5,651 bases of DNA from an uncultured Candidatus Saccharibacteria bacterium (GTDB lineage Bacteria > Patescibacteriota > Saccharimonadia > Saccharimonadales > Saccharimonadaceae), in the NCBI GenBank assembly GCA_947306315.1, contig CAMZGF010000044.1:1-5651 (forward strand), read 5' to 3'. Positions 1 to 5,600 of this stretch are shown here, in pieces. Within the stretch, counting starts at the first letter, position 1; the number at the start of each line of letters is the position of its first letter. The notes beneath the pieces were generated by a model. The model saw only the letters and a program-made list of their open reading frames with translations. It did not search any database and was not told the origin of the DNA. The translations under genes and the position numbers were made by a program.

Positions 1-703
1 TTATGGCAAGAAAGCTACTGCTTTCAAAGCTCTCGAAGACGTTAGTCTTAAAATCTTTCCAGGCGAATCTGTTGCCATTATCGGCAAATCAGGTTCAGGA
101 AAGTCCACATTAATGCATCTCATGGCTCTTCTTGATAAGCCAACATCCGGCACAACCAAAGTCCTTGGCATTAATGCAAATAAACTAAAGGGTAAGAAGC
201 TTAACCGACTCAGGAACAAGTACTTCGGTTTCGTTTTCCAACAGTTCTTCATGAATGCGAATGATTCCGTTCTCGAAAACGTACTTCTTCCACTTAAAAT
301 CGCAAAAACCAGTCGCTTCAAACGTAAAAAACTTGCGCTTAAAGCTCTCGATACGGTTGATCTTGAGAATAAAGCAAAAAATAAAGCTACAAACCTTTCT
401 GGTGGTCAAAAGCAACGTGTTTGTATTGCTCGCGCAATTGTAAATAATCCAAAAATCATCTTCGCAGATGAGCCAACCGGAAACCTCGATTCTGGCACTG
501 GTAAGAAAATTATTGATCTCCTCTTCGGTCTCAACCAGAAGGGAGCAACCCTTATTATTGTTACTCATGATGAAGATTTAGCAGCCCTTTGCGATCGTCA
601 AATCCGCATTGCCGACGGTAAGATTGTTCCAGAAAAAGCAAAGCAAAAAGCAGGTTACATCCGTCGCACATCAATCAAAGAAGGTATGAAGGAGGACAGA
701 TAA
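1..703 (+). CDS. ABC transporter ATP-binding protein, MacB/LolD type (5' end outside the window)
   Basis: This is the nucleotide-binding subunit of an ABC exporter; it would hydrolyse ATP at the inner face of the membrane to drive the permease encoded next to it. The reading frame is open from base 2 with no start codon in a plausible place, so the gene begins upstream. The 233 visible residues probably lack only 10-20 N-terminal ones. Numbering from base 2, the Walker A motif GKSGSGKST lies at residues 28-36, the Q-loop (FVFQQ) around 77-81, the signature LSGGQ at 132-136, Walker B IIFADE at 152-157 followed by PTGNLDS, and the H-loop histidine (VTHD) at 189. All catalytic motifs are intact. 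The linker ENVLLPL after the Q-loop and the adjacent FtsX-like permease are typical of the MacB/LolD/FtsE class. The internal ATG at 113 cannot be the start because Walker A lies before it. The C-terminus is lysine-rich and ends one base into the permease start codon. The substrate cannot be read from the sequence. Confidence 0.95.
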   Translation, partial: YGKKATAFKALEDVSLKIFPGESVAIIGKSGSGKSTLMHLMALLDKPTSGTTKVLGINANKLKGKKLNRLRNKYFGFVFQQFFMNANDSVLENVLLPLKIAKTSRFKRKKLALKALDTVDLENKAKNKATNLSGGQKQRVCIARAIVNNPKIIFADEPTGNLDSGTGKKIIDLLFGLNQKGATLIIVTHDEDLAALCDRQIRIADGKIVPEKAKQKAGYIRRTSIKEGMKEDR

Positions 704-705
704 TG
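691..705 (+). promoter_or_regulatory. Shine-Dalgarno and TAATG stop/start overlap coupling ATPase to permease
   Basis: GGAGG at 691-695 lies 7 nt before the permease ATG (703-705). It sits inside the last codons of the ATPase gene. The ATPase stop TAA (701-703) shares its final A with the ATG, so the two subunits are probably made by coupled translation in a fixed ratio. Confidence 0.85.
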
Positions 706-2013
706 AAAGTTTCCGATATTATTCTTACTGCAAATAAGAATCTTCTAAAAAATAAAATCCGAAGCTTCCTCACTATTCTCGCAATCTTTGTTGGTAGCTT
801 CACGATTATCCTAAACTCAGCTATTAGTGCTGGCGTAAACGATTATGTCGACGCACAAATCAACTCGATGGGCGGTGACGGTTATCTTGAAATGATGCCA
901 ACTGCAGTCATCGATTCAATGTCTTCAATGATGAGCTCAACCGTTCGTGAATATTCTGAAGAAAAGCAAACCAGTAACGAAAGTATGTTCTTTACCGATG
1001 AACAGATTGAAGCAGCTAGAAAAATCGATGGCGTAATTAAATTTACCCCACTTCCAAATTCATCAATCGACTACATTTCAAGCGAAAATACTACAAAGAA
1101 GTATGAAGCAAATATTAACCTCGTCGTTGACGGTATTACATTCGACATGTTATCTGGAAAAGCTCCAAACACTGCCGACGATGCTCCATACGAAATCGCA
1201 CTAAATGAAAGTTTTATTGAACCACTAGGTTTCAAAGATGCAGAAGATGCAGTTGGAAAGACTATTAAGATCGGTGTCCCTCATACTGCACTTTGTTATA
1301 CTGTTACTCAGCACAAAGACTGCCAAATTGAAATTGAGGCAAAGATCTCTGGTATCCAAGCAACCGGCATCCTCTCTATGGGTGGTTCACGCACAAACCT
1401 TTCGCTTTGGAATCGCATTCACAAAGAAAACTCTGTAGGTATGCCAGCAGAAACCGCAAATCGTTTTTATCAAGCAACCGCAGTCGTTGAACCAGAAAAA
1501 ATCGACGAGATCAAAGAAAAGTTTAAAAACATGAAAATCAGCGCGCTTTCTGTGGACGATGAAGTTGGTGCAATCCGTGGCTTCCTCGACGCTGTTCTCG
1601 TTATTCTAAACATCTTCGGCGGCATCGCACTTATTGCTGCAGCCATCGGTATTATCAACACACTCTTCATGGCTGTTCAAGAACGCACTCGCGAAATCGG
1701 TCTTATAAAAGCACTTGGTATGAGTAAAGCAAAAATCTTCCTCAGCTTCTCCGTTGAAGCAATCTCACTCGGGTTCTGGGGTTCATTATTTGGAACTGGC
1801 GTCTCTATGGCTATCGGCTACGGCGCGAATTCATTCCTTCATACTGAAGGTATGTTCCTCGAAGATTTCCCAACTTTCCAACTTGTATCATTCACACCAG
1901 AAGTTGTTATCCCAATCATTATCTTCGTTATGGCAATCGCATTTATTGCTGGTACTGCTCCTGCACTTAAAGCTGCAAAGAAAGACCCAATCGACGCATT
2001 GCGTTACGAATAA
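703..2013 (+). CDS. ABC transporter permease, FtsX/MacB type
   Basis: This is the membrane subunit of an exporter with the upstream ATPase, 436 aa. The topology is the MacB one. An N-terminal membrane helix lies at about residues 22-43, just after the basic stretch NKNLLKNKIRS. An extracytoplasmic MacB_PCD-like domain of about 250 residues follows, then three C-terminal helices at about 297-323, 347-373 and 401-421. The cytoplasmic loop after the second helix has the family pattern QERTREIGLIKALGMSK (326-342), the coupling segment that meets the ATPase. The end KAAKKDPIDALRYE matches the usual C-terminus of this family. The only two cysteines, C198 and C207, are in the extracytoplasmic domain and could form a disulfide. 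The stretch after the first helix (about 58-95) is rich in Met and Ser. Proteins of this class export peptides or lipids, or act mechanically on envelope proteins; nothing here decides which. A membrane-fusion partner, if any, would lie outside the window. Confidence 0.93.
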   Translation: MKVSDIILTANKNLLKNKIRSFLTILAIFVGSFTIILNSAISAGVNDYVDAQINSMGGDGYLEMMPTAVIDSMSSMMSSTVREYSEEKQTSNESMFFTDEQIEAARKIDGVIKFTPLPNSSIDYISSENTTKKYEANINLVVDGITFDMLSGKAPNTADDAPYEIALNESFIEPLGFKDAEDAVGKTIKIGVPHTALCYTVTQHKDCQIEIEAKISGIQATGILSMGGSRTNLSLWNRIHKENSVGMPAETANRFYQATAVVEPEKIDEIKEKFKNMKISALSVDDEVGAIRGFLDAVLVILNIFGGIALIAAAIGIINTLFMAVQERTREIGLIKALGMSKAKIFLSFSVEAISLGFWGSLFGTGVSMAIGYGANSFLHTEGMFLEDFPTFQLVSFTPEVVIPIIIFVMAIAFIAGTAPALKAAKKDPIDALRYE

Positions 2014-2020
2014 AAGACAT

Positions 2021-2052
2021 AAAAAAATAACCCCTTACGGGGTTATTTTTTT
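2021..2052. terminator. Bidirectional Rho-independent terminator between convergent genes
   Basis: A perfect 14-bp stem pairs 2021-2034 (AAAAAAATAACCCC) with 2039-2052 (GGGGTTATTTTTTT) around the tetraloop TTAC. A 4-bp G/C core is followed by a run of seven T on the plus strand and, by symmetry, on the minus strand. It can therefore end both the permease operon and the converging acetate kinase transcript. The last two bases of the acetate kinase stop codon (complement of 2051-2053) lie in the outer stem. Confidence 0.92.
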
Positions 2053-3256
2053 AGCGATCTTCAACACCATCTTCGAGAAGGTCGCCTGCGCGACGAAGCA
2101 TCTCTTCAGATTCATCAGTGCGAATCACATAGACAGGTTTCGAGCCGTCTGCGGCGATGTTTGTATGACGTTCTGGCATTTCACCAGCATTCTTTTCATC
2201 ATCAATGGCAAAGCCAAGATACTGAAGCTTCTGACAAACCATACGACGGATTTCATCTGAGCGTTCACCAATAGTTGCAGTGAAGACGATTGCATCAACA
2301 CCACCAAGTGAAGCGGCCATTTGACCGATTGCAGATTGGATACGGTAGACATAAAGCGCGTGTGCGAATGTACCCTTCTTATCACCTTCATCACGGAGAC
2401 GGATAATCTCACGCATATCGTCGGATTGGCCAGATACACCAAGAAGACCACATTGCTTATTGAGATATTTTTCAAGAGCCTCATCAGATGAAAGTTTAAG
2501 ATTACTCTTAATAGCGAGAGCAGCAGCAACATCGATCGAGCCTGAGCGAGTTGACATCATGATACCTTCGAGTGGAGTGTAACCCATAGTTGTATCGTGT
2601 GACTTACCGTCATAAATAGCGGTCACAGATGAGCCTGAACCAATGTGACAGACTATAAGCTTCTCAGGAAGGATATCTTGGCTCTTCATGTAGTTAACAA
2701 TTGAACCATATGAAAGACCATGATAACCCCAGCGCTTGATGTCATATTTATCAGCGAGATCCTGATCAATTGCATATGCCTTCATAAGCTCTGGACGTGA
2801 GGTATGAAAACCTGAATCTGAGATTTGAAGGATTGGAGTACCTTTAAATGATTTTGTAAGATGCTCAATTTCGTTTGCAATTACAGGAACGTGAAGTGGA
2901 GCTTTCTTCTTAGCTGCTTCAAGCTGCTTCAAACATTCTTCATCAACGATGTGGTCATGTGAGAAGTATTCACCAGGAGCTGCAACACGAGCAAGGATTG
3001 CATCAAGTTTAGACATACCACCAAGGTAACCTTCTTGAGTTAAAATCTCTTCAAGATTAGCAACGGTTGAAGTGAGTGACTTAAAGTCAGTTTTAATCTT
3101 TTTCTTTGAGTCGTCTGCGCGTTTCAAAGTACAAACGATTTCTGTGCCTTCAAATTCGAAGTGGAGAGAACAGACAAGCTCAGAGCCCTTATAAAGAGCA
3201 TACTTGCGAGATGAACTTCCAGGATTCGTGATAAGAATCAGGCGATCTTTATTCAT
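2051..3256 (-). CDS. ackA: Acetate kinase family protein (divergent)
   Basis: Acetate kinase interconverts acetate + ATP and acetyl phosphate + ADP in the cytoplasm. In fermenters this usually yields ATP from acetyl phosphate. The 401-aa length is normal. ASKHA-fold motifs are visible in order: TNPGSSSRK (10-18, phosphate-1), RVAAPGE (90-96), APLH (119-122), SDSGFH (146-151), RRWGYHG-like KRWGYHG (174-180), HIGSGSS (204-210, phosphate-2), DTTMGYTPLEG (221-231), STRSGSID (235-242), GLLGVSGQSDD (270-280) and DAIVFTATIGE (321-331). Residues matching the known catalytic set of Methanosarcina acetate kinase are present: N11, R90, H122, D147, H179, R237 and a Glu at 384/385. Several usually constant positions differ: VVHGG is VAAPG, DTAFH is DSGFH, and HLGNG is HIGSG (Asn to Ser). 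Butyrate kinase also varies at the last site, but the TRSG and LLGVSG blocks favour acetate kinase. No phosphotransacetylase gene is in the window. The start ATG has a good ribosome site and promoter. Confidence 0.9.
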   Translation of the reverse strand: MNKDRLILITNPGSSSRKYALYKGSELVCSLHFEFEGTEIVCTLKRADDSKKKIKTDFKSLTSTVANLEEILTQEGYLGGMSKLDAILARVAAPGEYFSHDHIVDEECLKQLEAAKKKAPLHVPVIANEIEHLTKSFKGTPILQISDSGFHTSRPELMKAYAIDQDLADKYDIKRWGYHGLSYGSIVNYMKSQDILPEKLIVCHIGSGSSVTAIYDGKSHDTTMGYTPLEGIMMSTRSGSIDVAAALAIKSNLKLSSDEALEKYLNKQCGLLGVSGQSDDMREIIRLRDEGDKKGTFAHALYVYRIQSAIGQMAASLGGVDAIVFTATIGERSDEIRRMVCQKLQYLGFAIDDEKNAGEMPERHTNIAADGSKPVYVIRTDESEEMLRRAGDLLEDGVEDR

Positions 3257-3300
3257 TTTTACTCCTATTAAACTTGTAATTATTAACTACTATTATACCA
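3257..3300 (-). promoter_or_regulatory. ackA promoter (extended -10) and ribosome binding site
   Basis: Read on the minus strand, TGGTATAAT (3300-3292) is a perfect extended -10 element (TG-G-TATAAT). Transcription would start near 3285, giving a leader of about 29 nt. The Shine-Dalgarno AGGAG (3266-3262) lies 5 nt before the ATG. At 17-nt spacing the -35 position (3320-3315, CGTAAA) is poor, as is common with extended -10 promoters. It falls inside the left arm of the inverted repeat at 3301-3325. Confidence 0.8.
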
Positions 3301-3402
3301 CAAAAATAAGTGTATTTACGGTTAGTAAGACTAGGGTTAGTGCCATGGGACGTGAGGCAAAACCGAACCCCGGAGAGCTAACCGTAAATATGCTTATTTT
3401 TG
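3301..3402. repeat. 102-nt element with 25-nt inverted repeat arms
   Basis: The arms 3301-3325 and 3378-3402 are reverse complements at 23 of 25 positions. They begin with CAAAAATAAG and end inward with TATTTACGGTTAG. The two differences (3311/3392 and 3312/3391) are T/G and G/T, so in a plus-strand RNA they would be tandem U-G wobble pairs and the arm would pair without a break. On the minus strand they would be A/C mismatches. The 52-nt middle has further pairing: TGCC (3341-3344) with GGCA (3356-3359), and GGTT (3335-3338) with AACC (3361-3364), or GGGTT with AACCC (3366-3370). GGTTAGT occurs twice (3320-3326 and 3335-3341). There is no T run after the right arm, so it is not a standard terminator, and no convincing plus-strand promoter precedes it. 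It may be a structured RNA, a MITE-like element or a regulatory DNA palindrome. I recognise no Rfam family. Confidence 0.8.
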
Positions 3403-3409
3403 GGACATA

Positions 3410-3436
3410 TTAGCACTCTTGCATTTCAAGTGCTAA
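3410..3436 (+). promoter_or_regulatory. CIRCE element (HrcA operator)
   Basis: TTAGCACTC (3410-3418), a 9-nt spacer, then AAGTGCTAA (3428-3436). The consensus is TTAGCACTC-N9-GAGTGCTAA, so 17 of 18 arm bases match and the spacing is exact. HrcA repressor bound here would block the dnaJ promoter, whose -35 lies within the spacer. Release on heat or unfolded-protein stress is the established HrcA mechanism; HrcA itself is not in the window. Confidence 0.95.
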
Positions 3437-3454
3437 AGGAATATAATATATGGC
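3419..3454 (+). promoter_or_regulatory. Probable dnaJ promoter, giving a leaderless or near-leaderless mRNA
   Basis: TTGCAT (3419-3424) and a perfect TATAAT (3442-3447) are separated by 17 nt. Transcription would begin about 7 nt after the -10 box, at or next to the dnaJ ATG at 3455. The AGGA-like stretch AAAGGA (3435-3440) is 14 nt from that ATG, too far for a normal Shine-Dalgarno, and it partly overlaps CIRCE. A second ATG at 3450 is out of frame and would give only 22 codons; a start site at 3453-3455 would exclude it. Confidence 0.7.
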
Positions 3455-4369
3455 ATGGCAGAACAATCTTATTATGATATTCTCGGCGTATCAAAAAACG
3501 CATCTGATGATGAAATAAAAAAGGCTTATAGGAAGCTTGCTTTGAAGTATCACCCAGATCGCAACCCTGGCGACAAAGAAGCAGAAAAGAAATTCAAGGA
3601 AGTTAACGAAGCCCACGAGGTTCTTTCTGATAAACAAAAACGTGCTCGCTACGACCAATTCGGCAAAGCTGGTGTTGGTGGTGCTGGCGGCGGAAATCCT
3701 TTTGGTGGTGGCAATCCATTCGGACAAGGCGGTTCATATTCATACTCATTCAATGGCCAAAACATGAACTTTGGCGACTTTGATCTTAACGACATCTTTA
3801 GCTCATTTTTCGGCGGTGGTGCTGGATTTGGCCGCAGAAATAGAGGTCGTGACCTTCAAACAAGTGTTACTATCGAATTTAAAGAAGCAATTTTTGGCAC
3901 AACTAAAACCATCAACATCAATGGCAAAGATATAAAGATTAAAATCCCAGCCGGAATTGATGACGGCCAAGCAATTCGCCTATCTGGCCGTGGTGGCGAA
4001 GCTCCTGAAAAAGATGGCCAACCTGGCGATCTATATATCCAGGTTCGCGTTAAACCACATAAAAACCTCACTAGAGATGGTCATATCATCCTTTCTGAAC
4101 AGCATATCTCAATGGTCGATGCCGCTCTCGGTTGTGAAATTGAAGTCGAAACAATCGATGGTCCTATCACAATGAAAGTTCCTGCTGGCACCCAATCTGG
4201 CACACCATTCAAACTCAGCGGGCACGGCGTTAAATTCCGCGCAGATGGAGACCGCGGGCCACATATCGTTGAGGTTATTGTTGATACTCCAACTAAACTT
4301 TCAAAGAAACAAAAAGAACTCCTTGAAGAATTCAAAAACGGCTCGAAAAAGCGTGGTTTCTTCAATTAA
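3455..4369 (+). CDS. DnaJ/CbpA-type J-domain co-chaperone without zinc finger
   Basis: This Hsp40 co-chaperone delivers unfolded clients to DnaK and stimulates its ATPase through the J domain. The 304 residues comprise a J domain (about 5-70) with the HPD motif at 33-35, a Gly/Phe-rich linker (about 71-130), and two C-terminal beta-sandwich client-binding domains (about 133-290). The linker holds a duplicated GGGNPFG and the DIF-type motif DLNDIFSSFFGG. The four CxxCxGxG repeats of classical DnaJ are absent and the whole protein has one cysteine (GCEIEVE), so it is a class B (CbpA-like) J protein. The pattern SGRGGEAPEKDGQPGDLYIQV in the first C-terminal domain is typical of the family. It stands alone, without dnaK or grpE beside it, directly behind a CIRCE operator, so it is probably heat-inducible. 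The gene name dnaJ or cbpA would depend on whether the genome has another DnaJ. Confidence 0.95.
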   Translation: MAEQSYYDILGVSKNASDDEIKKAYRKLALKYHPDRNPGDKEAEKKFKEVNEAHEVLSDKQKRARYDQFGKAGVGGAGGGNPFGGGNPFGQGGSYSYSFNGQNMNFGDFDLNDIFSSFFGGGAGFGRRNRGRDLQTSVTIEFKEAIFGTTKTININGKDIKIKIPAGIDDGQAIRLSGRGGEAPEKDGQPGDLYIQVRVKPHKNLTRDGHIILSEQHISMVDAALGCEIEVETIDGPITMKVPAGTQSGTPFKLSGHGVKFRADGDRGPHIVEVIVDTPTKLSKKQKELLEEFKNGSKKRGFFN

Positions 4370-4372
4370 ATC

Positions 4373-4387
4373 TGATATAATAAGCTT
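4373..4387 (+). promoter_or_regulatory. Extended -10 promoter directly before the start codon (leaderless transcript)
   Basis: TGATATAAT (4373-4381) is a perfect extended -10 element (TG-A-TATAAT) ending 6 nt before the ATG at 4388. The expected start of transcription coincides with the ATG. No Shine-Dalgarno exists in the 18 nt between the dnaJ stop and this ATG. Both facts point to a leaderless mRNA. No terminator separates it from dnaJ. Confidence 0.7.
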
Positions 4388-4921
4388 ATGCAGAGGAAAA
4401 AACTAGTTTTATTTATCTTACTTATAGTTTTTTCATTATCTTTTACAATAAAAACATTCGCCGACTCTAGCATTTCATCTGAACAATCTGACAATATTGA
4501 GAATAACTGCTCATCTATTAAAGATACCTTAAAACGTGTCCAAAACTCTGACAAAAACGCTCGTGTTTCTCTTGGCCGGAACTTCCAGGTTATTTTAGCA
4601 GATTATATTACGCCATTAAATGTACGTCTTGTCAAGAATAATATTTTTAACAACGAGCTCGCAAACTTACAAAATGAGTTTAGTGAACTTAGAGAAGATT
4701 TCAGCCGTAAATATGTTGAATATAGCCAAGAATTAGAGCTTCTAATCAACACAAGTTGCGAGGAAAGCCCAGCAATTTTCTATGACAGACTAGAAACCAC
4801 TCGCACAAAACGCGCCGCAATCATCGATTCAGCAAAAAAGCTAAATACCATGATTAAAAAAGATATTGAAATCGTAACAAACCTAAACGAATCACTCGGA
4901 GGTGAAAAAGATGGAGAATAA
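4388..4921 (+). CDS. Secreted helical/coiled-coil protein of unknown function
   Basis: Not recognised. The 177-aa product starts with a clear Sec signal peptide: basic MQRKK, a hydrophobic core at 6-21, and a likely signal peptidase I site after TFA at 23-25. The mature part (about 152 aa) is polar and predicted largely helical, with heptad-like Leu/Ile/Phe spacing around 85-122 (NNELANLQNEFSELREDF) and again around 130-170. There are two cysteines in the mature protein, C41 and C124, which could form a disulfide outside the cell. No lipobox, LPXTG or membrane anchor follows the signal peptide, so it is probably released or held by a partner. Its 3' end overlaps by 11 nt the gene for a single-pass membrane protein, the likeliest partner. 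The start is supported by the promoter immediately upstream and by the signal peptide beginning at once. Confidence 0.8.
   Translation: MQRKKLVLFILLIVFSLSFTIKTFADSSISSEQSDNIENNCSSIKDTLKRVQNSDKNARVSLGRNFQVILADYITPLNVRLVKNNIFNNELANLQNEFSELREDFSRKYVEYSQELELLINTSCEESPAIFYDRLETTRTKRAAIIDSAKKLNTMIKKDIEIVTNLNESLGGEKDGE
4898..4913 (+). promoter_or_regulatory. Shine-Dalgarno that sets the start of the membrane protein at 4911
   Basis: GGAGGTG at 4898-4904 is a strong ribosome site 6 nt before ATG 4911-4913. A GTG at 4902 in the same frame lies within this site and is therefore not the likely start. The site is inside the upstream gene, which suggests coupled translation. Confidence 0.85.
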
Positions 4922-5273
4922 CTCAAACGAACCTCTTGAAAAAGGGAATAAAGGCGCACACAACCTAGTGATTCTTGGCATTGGTTCAGTGATAATTGCT
5001 CTTGCAACTAGCCTTATTTCGCTCTATCTTTATCATAGCTCCGGAGACATCTATCTTGATTGTTCGCTCCCAGGTGCGGATTGCCCAAGCGCTCGTGCAA
5101 GTAGTGATGATAATAATCGCGAAAAAGTCTACGTTTTCTCAGATTCAGGCGACATTAATACGACCGTCATAAACGAATATCTCCAAGAAATCGAAAAAAC
5201 AGCTGAACGTATTAATAATACAATTGAAGCTCTTGATAGCGACGTTCTCACGAACGAATCTCTCGGTATATAA
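4911..5273 (+). CDS. Single-pass membrane protein with short extracellular helical domain, unknown function
   Basis: Not recognised. The 120-aa product has a polar N-terminus of about 18 residues (MENNSNEPLEKGNKGAHN), one membrane helix at about 19-41 (LVILGIGSVIIALATSLISL core), and a 79-residue outer part. The lysines at the N-terminal side suggest N-in/C-out topology. After the membrane comes GDIYLDCSLPGADCP with C51 and C58, a possible small disulfide loop. An acidic Asp/Asn-rich linker follows, then the segment YVFSDSGDI and a predicted amphipathic helix from about 84 to 110 (INEYLQEIEKTAERINNTIEAL). The gene overlaps the secreted coiled-coil gene by 11 nt and is presumably co-transcribed with it. 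I infer that the two proteins form an envelope complex, with this one as the anchor. The start at ATG 4911 is preferred over GTG 4902, which would lie in the ribosome site. Confidence 0.8.
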   Translation: MENNSNEPLEKGNKGAHNLVILGIGSVIIALATSLISLYLYHSSGDIYLDCSLPGADCPSARASSDDNNREKVYVFSDSGDINTTVINEYLQEIEKTAERINNTIEALDSDVLTNESLGI

Positions 5274-5311
5274 CAAAGTAAGCTCTACCATTTTTCTTTT
5301 TTTGTTCTCCG

Positions 5312-5345
5312 TGATATACTGTGGTAAATCTAATTTGGAGAAGGA
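5312..5345 (+). promoter_or_regulatory. Extended -10 promoter and Shine-Dalgarno for the 69-aa gene
   Basis: TGATATACT (5312-5320) is an extended -10 element; transcription would start near 5327. GGAGAAGGA (5337-5345) provides a ribosome site, with GGAG 8 nt before the TTG at 5349. The -35 position is a T-rich stretch (5292-5310) without a clear hexamer. Confidence 0.65.
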
Positions 5346-5348
5346 CAT

Positions 5349-5558
5349 TTGAGTACAATAAGAGAAGCGTTGCTTCGCAACGGTGTTTTCTTATATGGCA
5401 ATGATATGACTATTGAAAACGGATTTGGAACCTATATGGTCGTCCGTGACAGTTCAGGCACTGCAAGATACAAAATAAGAAACTCCGAACTCAGTAATAA
5501 GCTCATCGTCGAAGATTATTACAGTGGAAGCCTAATAAGAACAATCGACGCATTTTAA
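5349..5558 (+). CDS. Small 69-aa hypothetical protein, TTG start
   Basis: Not recognised. The start codon is TTG (5349-5351), chosen because a promoter and ribosome site precede it and no in-frame ATG occurs before residue 20. The protein has no signal peptide or membrane segment and no cysteine. The sequence looks beta-rich: short hydrophobic strands such as GVFLYG (12-17), GTYMVVRD (27-34), ARYKIRN (39-45), KLIVEDYY (51-58) and SLIRTIDAF (61-69), separated by Gly/Ser/Asn turns. This suggests a small compact cytoplasmic domain. It forms its own transcription unit, with a terminator 43 nt after its stop. Coding status is supported by the promoter, ribosome site and terminator around it, not by homology. 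Confidence 0.65.
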   Translation: MSTIREALLRNGVFLYGNDMTIENGFGTYMVVRDSSGTARYKIRNSELSNKLIVEDYYSGSLIRTIDAF

Positions 5559-5564
5559 TAAATA

Positions 5565-5600
5565 CCGCAAACTCGCAAATTTCCGCAAACTAGCAAATTT
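5565..5600 (+). repeat. Two tandem 18-bp repeats behind the 69-aa gene
   Basis: CCGCAAACTCGCAAATTT (5565-5582) is followed directly by CCGCAAACTAGCAAATTT (5583-5600), with one difference in 18. Each unit is itself made of two related 9-mers sharing GCAAA, so the tract is roughly four degenerate 9-mers. It lies in the 3' untranslated region just before the terminator stem. Confidence 0.9.

Noticed and set aside
185..568. Minus-strand open frame of 127 codons opposite the ABC ATPase
   Set aside because: It lies wholly antisense to a gene with all ABC motifs intact and shows no own signals.
1754..2260. Plus-strand frame of 168 codons spanning the permease end, terminator and ackA end
   Set aside because: It crosses a strong terminator and two well-supported genes in other frames; a chance open frame.
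3301..3402. Known riboswitch, SRP RNA, 6S RNA or tRNA in the inverted-repeat element
   Set aside because: I compared the middle with the consensus motifs I remember for these and found no convincing match; this is not a database search.
3301..3402. CRISPR array or integration site
   Set aside because: There is only one inverted pair, no repeated spacer-repeat units, and no cas or integrase gene nearby.
3204..3413. Plus-strand open frame of 69 codons running from inside ackA through the inverted repeat
   Set aside because: It starts antisense within ackA, has no ribosome site, and its sequence is explained by ackA and the intergenic repeat.
3450..3518. ATG at 3450, 10 nt after AAAGGA, as start of a 22-codon leader peptide before dnaJ
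   Set aside because: It is out of frame with dnaJ and the -10 box at 3442-3447 predicts transcription starting after it.
4081..4365. Minus-strand open frame of 94 codons opposite the 3' part of dnaJ
   Set aside because: Antisense to conserved DnaJ C-terminal sequence, without promoter or ribosome site.
5265..5307. Terminator after the membrane protein gene (GGTA/TACC followed by a T-rich tract)
   Set aside because: Only four base pairs around a 17-nt loop; the T-rich tract is real but the hairpin is too weak to call.
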